NCBI RefSeq assembly: GCF_900112315.1
Contig: NZ_FOLL01000012.1
Location: 87,149 to 151,148, forward strand
DNA from: Parapedobacter composti
GTDB lineage: Bacteria > Bacteroidota > Bacteroidia > Sphingobacteriales > Sphingobacteriaceae
Direction: 5' to 3'
DNA length: 64,000 nucleotides
Shown here: one piece after another, positions 47,170 through 56,464 of the stretch
Layout of the letters: every line of letters begins with the position of its first letter
How positions within the stretch are numbered: the stretch's first letter is position 1
The notes under the pieces: model-generated
Told to the model about the DNA's origin: nothing
The model's input: only the letters and a program-made list of their open reading frames with translations
The model's database searches: none
Program-made: the position numbers and the translations under genes

Positions 47170-49059
47170 ATGAACGAAAAAGGAAACATATCCATCCATA
47201 CCGAGAATATCTTTCCGGTAATCAAGAAATTCTTGTATTCAGATAACGAAATTTTCCTAAGGGAGCTGGTATCAAATGCCGTTGATGCTACCCAAAAAAT
47301 TAAGCGTTTATCGTCGCTGGGCCAGTACCAAGGTGAGCTCGGGGATATGACCATCGACGTTGCTTTTGATGAAAAGGCGAAGACCATCACCATATCTGAT
47401 AACGGAATCGGCATGACGGCCGACGAAGTTAAGAAATACATTAACCAGATAGCATTTTCCGGCGCCACGGAGTTTGTGGAGAAGTTCAAGGAAGCCAAGG
47501 ATGCCAATGAAATCATCGGCCGTTTCGGCTTGGGTTTTTATTCGGCGTTCATGGTGGCCGACAAGGTGGAAATCCAGACCTTATCCTATCAGGAGGGTGC
47601 GGCACCCGCCCGCTGGGTATGCGATGGCAGCACGTCGTATGAGATTACAGAAGGAAACCGCGACAGACGGGGCACCGACGTAATTCTGTATATCAATAAA
47701 GACGGCGAAGAATTCCTGAATAAAGGAAGGTTGCAGGAAATACTGGATAAATACGGCAAATTTCTACCTGTTCCCATCCGCTTTGGTAAACGGACCACCA
47801 GCGAGCCCGACGGAGAGGACGGCGACGGTAAGCCTAAGTACAAGTCGGTTGAAGTAGATAACATCATCAACAATACCAACCCGGCCTGGACTAAAGCGCC
47901 GGCTGATCTCAAGGATGACGACTATTTGGAGTTCTACCGGGAGCTTTATCCGTATTCCTTTGACGAACCCTTGTTCTGGATTCATCTTAATGTTGATTAT
48001 CCCTTTAATCTTACCGGTATCCTGTATTTTCCAAAACTTAAGGAAAACTTCGAAATACAGAAAAACAAAATCAAGCTGTTTTCCCGCCAGGTATTCATCA
48101 CCGACGAGGTGAAGGATATCGTCCCCGAATTCCTGATGCTGTTACATGGTGTCATCGATTCGCCGGATATCCCCTTAAACGTATCGCGCAGCTTCTTGCA
48201 AGCCGACAGCAATGTAAAGAAAATCAACGCGCACATTACCAAAAAGGTGGCCGATAAACTGGCGGAATTATTCCGGACAGATCGCAAAGGCTTCGAGGAG
48301 AAGTGGAAAGACATAGGCCTTTTTGTGAAATATGGTATGCTCAGTGACGATAAGTTCGCAGACAAGGCGCATGATTTCTGTTTGGTAAAGAATACCGAGA
48401 ACGAAATGTTTACGTTAAAGGAGTATGCCGAAAAGGTGAAGGATATTCAACAGGACAAAGACGGTCAGGTGGTATACCTTTATACCAACGACGCCGCCCA
48501 GCAGGATGCCTACGTGGCCGCGGCCAAAGATCGCGGGTACGACGTGTTGGTGTTTGACTCGCCGATAGATAGTCATTTTGTTGCTTATCTGGAGCAGAAA
48601 TCAGAAAAGACGCAATTGAAGCGGGTCGACGCCGACGTAGTAGACAAGCTCATCCCCAAAGCAGAGAGTAAACCATTGGAGCTTACCGAAGAGGAGAGCA
48701 AGCGGGCTGTGGAACTTTTCGAAAAGGCCATTGACCGTACAGACATGAAAGTGCATGTCGAAGCGCTCAGTGAACAGGAATTGCCCGTTACCGTAACCAT
48801 AGATGAGTTTATGCGCCGGATGAAGGATATGGCACAAACAGGTGGGGGCATGAATTTTTATGGTTCCATGCCAGATAATTATAAGGTCACCGTAAATGCC
48901 AGCCATCCGTTGGTTAAACGCATCCTAACCGGTACAAACGAAGAAGAGCAGCAACAATTAGCCAAGCAGGCGTTTGATTTGGCGTTGCTTTCACGCGGTT
49001 TGCTCACGGGAAATGCGCTAACCCATTTCGTTAAACGCAGCGTCAGTTTAATTGGCTAA
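47170..49059 (+). CDS. htpG: Molecular chaperone HtpG (Hsp90)
   Basis: 629 residues from ATG 47170 (MNEKGNISIHTENIFPVIKKFLYSDNEIFLRELVSNAVDA); the frame is open further upstream without homology. The ATP site (LVSNAVDATQK, DNGIGMT, RFGLGFYSAFMVADK) is intact, with the middle domain catalytic Arg (NVSRSFLQ) and a C-terminal dimerisation domain (VNASHPLVKRILT). ATP-dependent folding aid, normally heat-inducible. It is followed by the tRNA-His promoter after 40 bp. Confidence 0.96.
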   Translation: MNEKGNISIHTENIFPVIKKFLYSDNEIFLRELVSNAVDATQKIKRLSSLGQYQGELGDMTIDVAFDEKAKTITISDNGIGMTADEVKKYINQIAFSGATEFVEKFKEAKDANEIIGRFGLGFYSAFMVADKVEIQTLSYQEGAAPARWVCDGSTSYEITEGNRDRRGTDVILYINKDGEEFLNKGRLQEILDKYGKFLPVPIRFGKRTTSEPDGEDGDGKPKYKSVEVDNIINNTNPAWTKAPADLKDDDYLEFYRELYPYSFDEPLFWIHLNVDYPFNLTGILYFPKLKENFEIQKNKIKLFSRQVFITDEVKDIVPEFLMLLHGVIDSPDIPLNVSRSFLQADSNVKKINAHITKKVADKLAELFRTDRKGFEEKWKDIGLFVKYGMLSDDKFADKAHDFCLVKNTENEMFTLKEYAEKVKDIQQDKDGQVVYLYTNDAAQQDAYVAAAKDRGYDVLVFDSPIDSHFVAYLEQKSEKTQLKRVDADVVDKLIPKAESKPLELTEEESKRAVELFEKAIDRTDMKVHVEALSEQELPVTVTIDEFMRRMKDMAQTGGGMNFYGSMPDNYKVTVNASHPLVKRILTGTNEEEQQQLAKQAFDLALLSRGLLTGNALTHFVKRSVSLIG

Positions 49060-49099
49060 GGTTTTTTTAAAAATTGTTGTTGGATTGTTATCCGATTAT

Positions 49100-49107
49100 T
49101 ACCTTTG
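49100..49107 (+). promoter_or_regulatory. -7 box of the tRNA-His gene
   Basis: TACCTTTG, an exact TAnnTTTG match, 14 nt before the mature tRNA 5' end. Confidence 0.65.
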
Positions 49108-49121
49108 CAGTCCAATAACAC

Positions 49122-49196
49122 GGTGGGTATAGCTCAGTTGGTTAGAGCACCAGATTGTGGTTCTGGGGGTCGTCGGTTCGAGCCCGATTATCCACC
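49122..49196 (+). tRNA. tRNA-His (anticodon GTG)
   Basis: Acceptor GTGGGTA pairs with TATCCAC. The extra G at position -1 and C73 (His identity elements) are both encoded, the anticodon loop is TTGTGGT, and the T arm has GTTCGAGCC. CCA is not encoded. Confidence 0.96.
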
Positions 49197-49207
49197 CGAA
49201 AATTAGG

Positions 49208-49236
49208 AAAGCTGCCCTTTTAGGCAGCTTTTTTTA
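49208..49236 (+). terminator. Terminator between tRNA-His and convergent ggpPS
   Basis: AAAGCTGCC (49208-49216) pairs with GGCAGCTTT (49223-49231), followed by T residues; the last T bases overlap the minus-strand stop codon of ggpPS. Confidence 0.85.
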
Positions 49237-51501
49237 TGCCGTCTCTTGAGCTTCTGAATGGTCACGCACAGAATTTTGCAATCCCTCTAAGAAGTCCTGC
49301 CCCCAGCGCTGCACATCATAGTGCTTCACTATTTCGGCCAAACGCTTCATCCGGAGTGATTTTTCCGTTTCACCCATGGTTAGCGCGGTCAGCAGACTGT
49401 CTTTCAGGTCCCGGATGTCATAAGGGTTTGTGCGTATCGCATCGGGCAGCTCTACGGAAGCCCCTGCAAACTCCGAAATCACCAATGCTCCCAAAGGTTC
49501 TTCCAGCAATCCCTGTACAGCAACGTATTCCTTGGCCACGAGGTTGAGCCCGTCACGCAGGGGCGTAATCCAAGCCACGTCTGAAACCGCATAATAGGAG
49601 ACTACCTCTTCAAAGGGCACGGAGCGGAAAAAGAAGCGTATGGGGGTCCATTCCAAACTTGAATATTTCCCGTTTATCCGGCCAACGGCCTGCTCGATTT
49701 CGTGCTGTATCCTGTCATACACTTTCATCCCTTGGGATGGCGGTGTGCAAATGTTGATGAGCTCCAGTTTTCCATGATATTCCGGATGTTCTTCGAGGAA
49801 TTCGCCGAAGGCCTCAATTTTTTCCAGCGGCCCTTTCACGTAATCCAGTCGTTCAACGGACAGGACGATTCGCTTGCCGCGTGTACGGTTCCGCATAGTT
49901 TCGATGCGGGTTTTGGTGGCCGGGTCGTCATAGATGCGCTGGATGTTTTCCCGGTTTACCCCCACGGGCTGCGCACCAAGCCGAATCGTGCGGTCTCCCA
50001 CGGCAATCAATTTGGTCATCTTGTCGATGCCCAATGCGCAGCTGTAGGTGAGGAACTGTTTAGCAGCATTGATGCGGCTCAATACCTTCACGGGCGCATG
50101 GCTCTTCACCACATCTACGAAGTTTTCCACATACCGGGGGATATGGAAGCTGATGAAATCACATTGCAGCAGGCTGCCGACGATTTCACGGCGCCATGGA
50201 ATAATATTGAAGATATCGGCAGGCGGGAAGGCTGTATGGTGGAAAAAGCCAATTTTCAGGTCAGGCCGCTGCCGTCGGAGGAACGCCGGAACCATCCATA
50301 AATTGTATTCGTGTATCCACACCAACGCGTTGGGTTCAGCCTCCTCGGCTACACGGTTGGCAAACAGTTCGTTGATGCGCAGGTAGTGCTGCCAGTGATC
50401 GTGGTTGAATTTGGCTTTGCTGATGAACGAAAAAATGGTGGGCCAGAAGGCTTCTTTTGAAAAGACACGGTAAAACAAATCGATGTCTTTTTTCGGTAAC
50501 GGGATGATCGATGCCCTCAGGTTAGGATATTTCTCCCTGTCGATGTGCGGCGTTAAGTCGGGGTTATCGCCCAACAGTCCTGCTTCCTCTTCACCGATCC
50601 AGATACCCGGGCGTCCGCTGGTAAAAAAGCCGAGCAACGAAGGGATAATGCCGTTGGGGCTGCGGGGAGGGATACGTTTGGGCAACCCGTCTTGTACATC
50701 GGTGTCAAAAGGCAGGCGATGGTAAACCATGAGCAGTTGCTTGCTGTCGGTTTCGGTATCCGGTGCCGGCACCTCCACCATGCGATGATAGGGGCGGAAG
50801 GGCTGGAAGTGCGCCATTGCTTCCATTATACCACCCGCGCCGGGAAGCGCGGCCATATATACGTTTGGGAAAGACTTTACGGCATCAATTAACCGCGGCT
50901 CGGATTCTCCTACCGCCACACCTTTGTACCCGCTTTCGAAAAGCGCAAAATCATTGTATGTGTCGCCGGCCACCAATACCTGATCTTCGGGAAATCCGAT
51001 ATGGCGCAGCAGCTTGGTCAACGTGCTGCCTTTATTAACCCCTTGGGGCAGGATATCCAAGTACCTGTCCGCGGATGTTAATACATCGCATTGCAGCTCG
51101 GAAGCAATCTGCCGCACCGCATCGATATCAGTGGTTTCGTCATAGTAGAACGAGCAGCGCCGTTGCTGTGGCACTTCCTGGGGGTTCAGGCCGGGTATTG
51201 ACGCCAGTTTCCTCTTAATGACGAAGTTTCCGGGCCATTGTTGTTCAATGCCCGATTGGATCGGAACCACGGGATTCAATTTTTTTCCATCCACCACCGT
51301 GGCGCCCACGTCGGCAATTATATAGTCCGGATCGGGTACCAACGGATCATGCAGCAATGGCAACACACTTTCAATGCCCCTGCCCGTCACGAAAACGAGC
51401 TGTACATCCGGATGGTTGCGGATCAACTGATAAAGTTGCTGTTTCTTTTCGGCTGTGCCGCCAAGAAAGGTTCCATCAAGGTCTGTAGCTAATAGCATCA
51501 T
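49234..51501 (-). CDS. ggpPS: Bifunctional glucosylglycerol-phosphate phosphatase/synthase-like (HAD + GT20 fusion)
   Basis: 755 residues. N-terminal HAD phosphatase of the sucrose-phosphatase type: DLDGT at 7-11, FVTGRG near 37-42, GDTYND near 179-184. C-terminal GT20 glycosyltransferase from about residue 255, with VWIHEYNLWMVPAFLRRQ, FFHHTAFPPADIFNIIPWRREI, CDFISFHIPRYVENFVDV, SVERLDYVKGPLEKI and ITPLRDGLNLVAKEYV. The FFHHT-x-FP and FHIPRYVENF forms are those I know from glucosylglycerol-phosphate synthases; trehalose-phosphate synthases read FFLHIPFP and differ after it. The phosphatase-first order also matches the fused GgpPS known from Pseudomonas and Stenotrophomonas, and is the reverse of OtsA-OtsB fusions. 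Likely makes the osmolyte glucosylglycerol from ADP-glucose and glycerol-3-phosphate. Trehalose-type activity remains possible. Confidence 0.75.
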   Translation of the reverse strand: MMLLATDLDGTFLGGTAEKKQQLYQLIRNHPDVQLVFVTGRGIESVLPLLHDPLVPDPDYIIADVGATVVDGKKLNPVVPIQSGIEQQWPGNFVIKRKLASIPGLNPQEVPQQRRCSFYYDETTDIDAVRQIASELQCDVLTSADRYLDILPQGVNKGSTLTKLLRHIGFPEDQVLVAGDTYNDFALFESGYKGVAVGESEPRLIDAVKSFPNVYMAALPGAGGIMEAMAHFQPFRPYHRMVEVPAPDTETDSKQLLMVYHRLPFDTDVQDGLPKRIPPRSPNGIIPSLLGFFTSGRPGIWIGEEEAGLLGDNPDLTPHIDREKYPNLRASIIPLPKKDIDLFYRVFSKEAFWPTIFSFISKAKFNHDHWQHYLRINELFANRVAEEAEPNALVWIHEYNLWMVPAFLRRQRPDLKIGFFHHTAFPPADIFNIIPWRREIVGSLLQCDFISFHIPRYVENFVDVVKSHAPVKVLSRINAAKQFLTYSCALGIDKMTKLIAVGDRTIRLGAQPVGVNRENIQRIYDDPATKTRIETMRNRTRGKRIVLSVERLDYVKGPLEKIEAFGEFLEEHPEYHGKLELINICTPPSQGMKVYDRIQHEIEQAVGRINGKYSSLEWTPIRFFFRSVPFEEVVSYYAVSDVAWITPLRDGLNLVAKEYVAVQGLLEEPLGALVISEFAGASVELPDAIRTNPYDIRDLKDSLLTALTMGETEKSLRMKRLAEIVKHYDVQRWGQDFLEGLQNSVRDHSEAQETA

Positions 51502-51726
51502 ATATTTGAATATTTTTTAAGCAACCGGAAAGCCGCCCAACCGTTGGCAACTATCCTTTTGCAATTAACTTAGAAAACGGGAAATTGATATTTTTACAGG
51601 TGACCCAATACCTGCCCCTTTATTTCGGCACATTTCATCCTGATAAAAGGGATTTTATAGATCAATACGAGGCCAGAGAATGCCTCAAGACGATGCGAAT
51701 ATAGCGATTTTTTTTGAGAAACGCAA

Positions 51727-53052
51727 CTATTCCACGTAGACTTTCACGGAATCGGTATTCAATCGTGATTTCAGCCACGCTTCCAGCTGGGGGCGGTTTC
51801 CTTCGGTTTTCCGGCGGTCGGTTGTGCCGATAAACAGTGAAAGGTAATTATGGCGGCGCAAGGAATCATCATAAACCACTTGATCGGCCATGCCGCAGGA
51901 GGTGATTTCAGGGAAAAGCGGCTTCAGCTCCTGCAACAGCTGCCGGCCCAGTTGCCTTGAGCGGTTGATGCTGTCCTGGGCATGGAGTGCCACGGCCAAA
52001 TCCGACCGGAGGCGGTTGATTTCCGCCTGCTGGGCATTATTGGCCAGCAGGCGTTCGTTATTTTCATCGTCAAGCGAAAATCCCTGTTGGATGGTTACCG
52101 CGGCACCTTCCAGATCATAGAAGCGCGTCTTTGATGCAACTTCTTCCTTCACTTCCTCCGGAATGAGCCGGCCGCCATATATAAGGCGAATCGTCCGTTT
52201 GCCCGGGTCGATTTCTGATTTTAACAAGTAATCGCCCTCGATGTGGCTCTCATTACGGATATAGGCATTGGCATTGCGTGTAAACCGTTCCTGCTGCACC
52301 AGCAGATAACCGAAGTAAACACTGGGCAATACGGTAACAATCACGATTGCGCTCACCCAGCGGTTCGCCGTTTTTTTTATGCTTTGGTCGGTAACCTGCC
52401 AAATCGGATAGTTGAGAAAGCGTACCGTTATCAGCGTGGCAACAGCTATAAATACCGTATTGATGGTAAAAAGGTAAAAAGCACCGAAAAAGTAGTTCCA
52501 GTTTGCTGTAGCCAGACCGTAGCCTGCGGTACAGAGCGGCGGCATGAGTGCCGTGGCTATTGCCGCGCCGGGAATAACGTTACCCTTCTGCTTACTTGAA
52601 AGGGCTACAATCCCCGCCAGACCGCCAGCAAGGGCCACAATAACATCGTAGATATTGGGTTGTGTGCGTGCCAGCAGTTCGGAATGCGCTTCGCTCAGGG
52701 GCGTAGCCAGAAAATACAGCGTCGATGCAAAGAGGCCTGAGGCCACGGTAAAACCGTAATTGACGAGCGACCGTCTAAGTAAGTTAAAATCATAGATAGC
52801 CAGGCTGTATCCCAAGCCCAGTATCGGTCCCATTAGAGGCGATATCAGCATGGCCCCGATAACAACAGCTGTAGAGTTTACGTTCAGGCCCACGCAGGCA
52901 ATCAGAATGGCAAAAATCAGAATCCAAAGGTTGGTGCCTTTGAAATAAATACCTTTCTCTACCGTGTCGTGTATGGTATGGTAATCCTCACGCTCGGATG
53001 TAAGGTTGAACTTAGCGAGTATCTTCTGGATATCCACGGTCCGAAGATACAA
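51727..53052 (-). CDS. DUF389 family membrane protein
   Basis: 441 residues. Six to seven helices in the first half with the family core NLWILIFAILIACVGLNVNSTAVVIGAMLISPLMGPILGLGYSLAIYDF, then a cytosolic or periplasmic C-terminal region of mixed structure with a coiled segment (LANNAQQAEINRLRSDLAVALHAQDSINRSRQ). Function unknown. It lies between yqgE (49 bp upstream) and ggpPS (225 bp downstream), all on the minus strand. Confidence 0.88.
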   Translation of the reverse strand: MYLRTVDIQKILAKFNLTSEREDYHTIHDTVEKGIYFKGTNLWILIFAILIACVGLNVNSTAVVIGAMLISPLMGPILGLGYSLAIYDFNLLRRSLVNYGFTVASGLFASTLYFLATPLSEAHSELLARTQPNIYDVIVALAGGLAGIVALSSKQKGNVIPGAAIATALMPPLCTAGYGLATANWNYFFGAFYLFTINTVFIAVATLITVRFLNYPIWQVTDQSIKKTANRWVSAIVIVTVLPSVYFGYLLVQQERFTRNANAYIRNESHIEGDYLLKSEIDPGKRTIRLIYGGRLIPEEVKEEVASKTRFYDLEGAAVTIQQGFSLDDENNERLLANNAQQAEINRLRSDLAVALHAQDSINRSRQLGRQLLQELKPLFPEITSCGMADQVVYDDSLRRHNYLSLFIGTTDRRKTEGNRPQLEAWLKSRLNTDSVKVYVE

Positions 53053-53101
53053 TATAATCCGTTATTGTGCCATACCTTGTGGCAGGTATGGACCGCTTAT
53101 A

Positions 53102-53674
53102 TTAGTTCCACATCGGATTTTGCGGAAAATTGGCGACATGTGCATATTTGGGGCCCAAGGAAACAATAGCTTCCTTCCACAGGTTTTCGCCGTCGTTCCC
53201 GAACGTGATGTCAGGGTTGTAATGGTTGCTCACCACCCACGCATTTTCTTCGAGTTCCCGATCCAGCTGTCCGGGGCTCCATCCGGAGTAGCCAATGAAA
53301 AATTTAACTTCATCGGCAGCGATTTCGCCGTTCCGTATCAGAATCTGCAGACTTTCGAAGTTGCCGCCCCAATAGATGCCATTGCCCAGCCCGATACCGC
53401 TAAGCAGCTTGTCGTAGCATTTATGGATGAAATGGATACTCTCCTGTGCCACTGGGCCACCGAAGAACAAGGGGAAATCGGCTTCCGGAAAATCGTCCAT
53501 CACGTCCCTCAGCTGTAAGGTGGCCGGCTGATTCAGTACATAGCCTACGGTCCCGTCCTCGGCGTTGTGCTCGCACACAAGGATAACTGCCCGTTGAAAG
53601 TTCGGATCCAGCATAAATGGTTCCGATATCAACAAGCTTGCTACTTGGGGTACATTTTTGTTGAACATGGTCAT
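53102..53674 (-). CDS. YqgE/AlgH family protein
   Basis: 190 residues from ATG 53674 (MTMFNKNVPQVASLLISEPFMLDPNF); ATG 53668 is equally possible, and the longer frame to 53737 overlaps surE. Family blocks: FQRAVILVCEHN, GTVGYVLNQPA, FFGGPVAQESIHFIH, GIYWGGNFE, KFFIGYSGWSPGQLDREL, WKEAIVSLG. Biochemical function is not settled. TATATTTA between surE and this gene may be its promoter box. Confidence 0.92.
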   Translation of the reverse strand: MTMFNKNVPQVASLLISEPFMLDPNFQRAVILVCEHNAEDGTVGYVLNQPATLQLRDVMDDFPEADFPLFFGGPVAQESIHFIHKCYDKLLSGIGLGNGIYWGGNFESLQILIRNGEIAADEVKFFIGYSGWSPGQLDRELEENAWVVSNHYNPDITFGNDGENLWKEAIVSLGPKYAHVANFPQNPMWN

Positions 53675-53724
53675 TTCATTTATCGCATCGGTAAATATAA
53701 CGAAATTCCGACACAGTTTATACG

Positions 53725-54474
53725 CTACGCGGGCCAATGCCAGGTGCCGTCGGCGGTAAATTGCCGCAACTGGTTTTCATCAGTCAGATCCAGTCTGAGC
53801 GGGGTTACGGAAACGAGCCCGTTCTCCACCGCCCAGCGGTCGGTGTTCGTTTCAGCCGGTTCCAACGGGAATACGGTAAACCAATAATGTTTTCGCCCCA
53901 TCGGGTCCTTGCCGGGCTCAATCTTGCCGTCATAAAACCGCACGGATTGTCTTGTCCAGCAAATACCTTTCGGCTGTGGCGGAAAGTTCACGTTATATAA
54001 TGCGACTTCTTCCGGCTTTCGGAGCAGGAAGGCCAGCGTTTTCTCTACGTAGGGTGCGAGCGTGCCGAAATCCGGCTCCGCTTGGTCGGCAGGCGTACTT
54101 AAAGCAACACCTTTTTTCCCCAGCAATACCGCCTGCTTCGCTGCCGCCAAGGTTCCGGAGTGCCACATGGCGTTTCCGAGGTTAGGCCCAAGATTAATAC
54201 CAGACAGCACCACCTCGATGTTGTTGCGCAGGTGGGTTCCCAGCGCTACGCAGTCTGCCGGCGTGCCATTCACGCGATAAGCCTCAATGCCTGGAAATTC
54301 GATGGGCGACTTTTTGTACGAGAGCGGCCGGGAATGGGTAACAGCATGGCCCATGGACGATTGTTCGACATCCGGCGCTACAACCAACACCTCGCCGAAC
54401 TTCGAAGCGATTTCTGCCAAGGCGCTGATGCCAGGGCTATATATGCCGTCGTCATTGGTAACCAGGATTCGCAT
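53725..54474 (-). CDS. surE: 5'/3'-nucleotidase SurE
   Basis: 249 residues from ATG 54474 ([22 protein letters not shown]); the ATG at 54483 adds three residues and is less typical. The metal-binding pair is NDDG (Asp8/Asp9), with [30 protein letters not shown] and [15 protein letters not shown]. Dephosphorylates nucleoside monophosphates, linked to stationary-phase survival. It is divergent from the diacylglycerol-kinase-like gene; yqgE follows 50 bp downstream. Confidence 0.96.
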   Translation of the reverse strand: MRILVTNDDGIYSPGISALAEIASKFGEVLVVAPDVEQSSMGHAVTHSRPLSYKKSPIEFPGIEAYRVNGTPADCVALGTHLRNNIEVVLSGINLGPNLGNAMWHSGTLAAAKQAVLLGKKGVALSTPADQAEPDFGTLAPYVEKTLAFLLRKPEEVALYNVNFPPQPKGICWTRQSVRFYDGKIEPGKDPMGRKHYWFTVFPLEPAETNTDRWAVENGLVSVTPLRLDLTDENQLRQFTADGTWHWPA

Positions 54475-54581
54475 AAGTAACAAGTTTTAGATGCATGAAA
54501 AAACGTTAACTGACGATGTTGTTAGGATTAAAACAAGGCATCCCGGTTTTTTGTTTGTTTGATAAGCGTTACACGGCCAAT

Positions 54582-55508
54582 ATGCAAGCACAATCAAAAA
54601 AACACGCGCATTTGATCCATAATCCTAAAGCAGGGGACAGGGAATGCACTAAATCGGAAATAGTCAAAACGGTTACAGGCTGCGGGTTTACCTGTACCTA
54701 TGCGTCAATCAAGGCGGAACATTGGGATAGATTGGATCCGCACACAACCCTTGTGGTGGTGGCCGGGGGAGACGGTACGGTAAGGCAAGTAATGAAAAAA
54801 ATGCTTGCACGGACGATGTTGGACAGGAGATTGGCCATTGCACTGCTGCCGATAGGTACAGCCAATAACTTTGCAAAAGCGTTGGATATTGGAAGCGGAG
54901 TTGCCGCCTTAGGCAGCGCTATCAAGGGGTGGACTCCCCGGCCCGTAGACATCGGCGCTGTGGGCAACCTGCCTGATGCCTCGTTTTTTCTTGAAAGCAT
55001 CGGCTGGGGGATGTTGCCAAAACTAATGAAAGCGATGGAGGCGACGGCATCCACTTCGTTGGCAACAGCGCAGCAGGAATTAGAGATGGCGCTGGCTAAA
55101 CTTATTGAGATAGCAGGGCGTTTCAAGCCGAAGTCAGGCACGGTGATTATAGACGGCAAGTTGTACGAGGGCGATTACCTCTTCGTCGAAGTGCTGAACA
55201 CCAGTTCCGTAGGGCCGAATCTCCGTTTGGCGCCCCATGCCAACCCTTCCGATGGTAAATTCAGCGTAGCGTTGCTGGAAGCTGGGCAACGGGAGGCGTT
55301 TATCGACTATGTTCAACGCTACGGGAGAGCCGCAGGCAGGGGAGAAGCGCATCCGGCGGACCTTCCATGGCAGTTGATTGAGGCCGAACAAGTCATCGTC
55401 CGTAGCCAAAGCCGGCTGATCCACGTCGATGATGAGTTATTCACCTCCCCGAAAGGCCGTCCGGTTACTGTAGAAATCCGGGCAGGTATCGTCGATGTCC
55501 TGGTTTGA
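54582..55508 (+). CDS. Diacylglycerol/lipid kinase family protein
   Basis: 308 residues from ATG 54582 (MQAQSKKHAHLIHNPKAGD); the frame opens at 54516 with a non-conserved extension. The catalytic loop VVVAGGDGTVRQV and LLPIGTANNFAKALDI are the YegS/DgkB signatures, the C-terminal half a beta-sandwich (VFVEVLNTSSVGPNLRLAPHANPSDGKFSVALL). Phosphorylates a lipid such as diacylglycerol. The stop (TGA) abuts the stop of the convergent HAD gene. Confidence 0.92.
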   Translation: MQAQSKKHAHLIHNPKAGDRECTKSEIVKTVTGCGFTCTYASIKAEHWDRLDPHTTLVVVAGGDGTVRQVMKKMLARTMLDRRLAIALLPIGTANNFAKALDIGSGVAALGSAIKGWTPRPVDIGAVGNLPDASFFLESIGWGMLPKLMKAMEATASTSLATAQQELEMALAKLIEIAGRFKPKSGTVIIDGKLYEGDYLFVEVLNTSSVGPNLRLAPHANPSDGKFSVALLEAGQREAFIDYVQRYGRAAGRGEAHPADLPWQLIEAEQVIVRSQSRLIHVDDELFTSPKGRPVTVEIRAGIVDVLV

Positions 55509-56135
55509 TCAAGCCAATCTTGCCAATAACGCCGCTAACGTATCCCCTGGTCCCAGCAAATGAGCTTGCAGACCCAGGGCACGGGCAGTCTCAATATGTT
55601 GCGGGCTATCGTCCACAAAAAGGGTCTGTGCAGGTTCCAGTCCATGAGTATTCAATACATGCTCAAAAATCTCTTTGTCTGGCTTACGCATGCCCATCAA
55701 ATGGGAATAATAATCCTTCTCAAAAAAGGTAGAATTACCTTCGAGACCGAATTGTTCGCGCAGATGGTTCATAATCCAAGTATAGTGGATTTCGTTATTG
55801 TTGCTGAGCAGGAACGTCCGGTAGCGGTCCTTTAGTTCCAGAAGCAGGTCGTGGTGGCCCGGCCGTACACCGATAAGCAGGCTGTTCCATGCCGTATCAA
55901 TGGCTGCATCGCTCAATTCGTCGTTCTCTGCCGCTTTCCGGATTTCATTCCGAAACTCCTGCGCAGCAATCAAGCCTTTGTCAAAAGCGTCGAACAAGGC
56001 ATGTTGTGCCCGGTGCCCATAAAAAGCGTCCACCTCTTTGATGCCCAATCCGATGAATGACTGTCTAAGTCGGTTGAAATCAATGTCAAATAATACGTTG
56101 CCGTAGTCCAGAATGATGTTCTTGATATTTTTCAT
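55509..56135 (-). CDS. HAD-superfamily hydrolase (subfamily IA)
   Basis: 208 residues. Motif I is ILDYGNVLFDID, with Tyr between the first Asp and Gly and Asn in the second nucleophile position; motif II LLSNNNE, motif III KPDKEIFEH, motif IV FVDDSPQHI. In most HAD phosphatases motif I is DxDGT; DYGNVL occurs in the YihX/epoxide-hydrolase-like branch, so it may act on glucose-1-phosphate or a similar sugar phosphate. It is convergent with the diacylglycerol-kinase-like gene without a spacer and divergent from tRNA-Met. Confidence 0.88.
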   Translation of the reverse strand: MKNIKNIILDYGNVLFDIDFNRLRQSFIGLGIKEVDAFYGHRAQHALFDAFDKGLIAAQEFRNEIRKAAENDELSDAAIDTAWNSLLIGVRPGHHDLLLELKDRYRTFLLSNNNEIHYTWIMNHLREQFGLEGNSTFFEKDYYSHLMGMRKPDKEIFEHVLNTHGLEPAQTLFVDDSPQHIETARALGLQAHLLGPGDTLAALLARLA

Positions 56136-56168
56136 AAATATTTCTTTCCAAATGTTGTCGCAAATATC

Positions 56169-56176
56169 TAAATTTG
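56169..56176 (+). promoter_or_regulatory. -7 box of the tRNA-Met gene
   Basis: TAAATTTG, matching TAnnTTTG, 25 nt before the mature 5' end. Confidence 0.6.
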
Positions 56177-56201
56177 CAGCCTCAAAACCATAAGTATTGC
56201 T

Positions 56202-56275
56202 GCGCCTATAGCTCAGTTGGTTAGAGTAGGAGACTCATAATCTCTTGGTCCCTGGTTCGAGCCCAGGTGGGCGCA
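56202..56275 (+). tRNA. tRNA with CAT anticodon (Met, or Ile2)
   Basis: 74 nt: acceptor GCGCCTA pairs with TGGGCGC (one G-T pair), discriminator A. Anticodon loop CTCATAA gives CAT; T arm GTTCGAGCC. CCA is not encoded. CAT may be elongator Met, or Ile2 if modified by TilS; I favour elongator Met. It lies 190 bp before an integrase gene and is the likely left attachment site of the island. Confidence 0.93.
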
Positions 56276-56281
56276 CTTTCA

Positions 56282-56319
56282 AAAAAAGCCGTTTTTCTTT
56301 ACGAAAAATGGCTTTTTTT
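56282..56319 (+). terminator. Terminator after tRNA-Met
   Basis: AAAAGCCGTTTTTC and GAAAAATGGCTTTT pair with one mismatch around a 5-nt loop, then a T-run. Confidence 0.8.
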
Positions 56320-56327
56320 CGTTTATT

Positions 56328-56352
56328 AGGGCGCTTTAGGAGCACGCGCCCT
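56328..56352. repeat. Inverted repeat between tRNA-Met and the integrase gene
   Basis: AGGGCGC (56328-56334) and GCGCCCT (56346-56352) flank an 11-nt centre. The arms echo the GGGCGC of the tRNA acceptor end; a possible integrase arm or core site. Confidence 0.4.
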
Positions 56353-56464
56353 ACGCTGTATCGGATACCCCGAAACGGTGTGTTTTACAAAGTTTTTTGT
56401 TGAACTTCACGCAAAACCGTAACAAATAGGTAACGGAAATTTTTGCGTGGCAATTTAAAAGATT

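Noticed and set aside
49234..51501. Plain OtsA/OtsB trehalose synthesis
   Set aside because: Domain order and key motifs fit the glucosylglycerol-phosphate branch better; kept as an alternative only.
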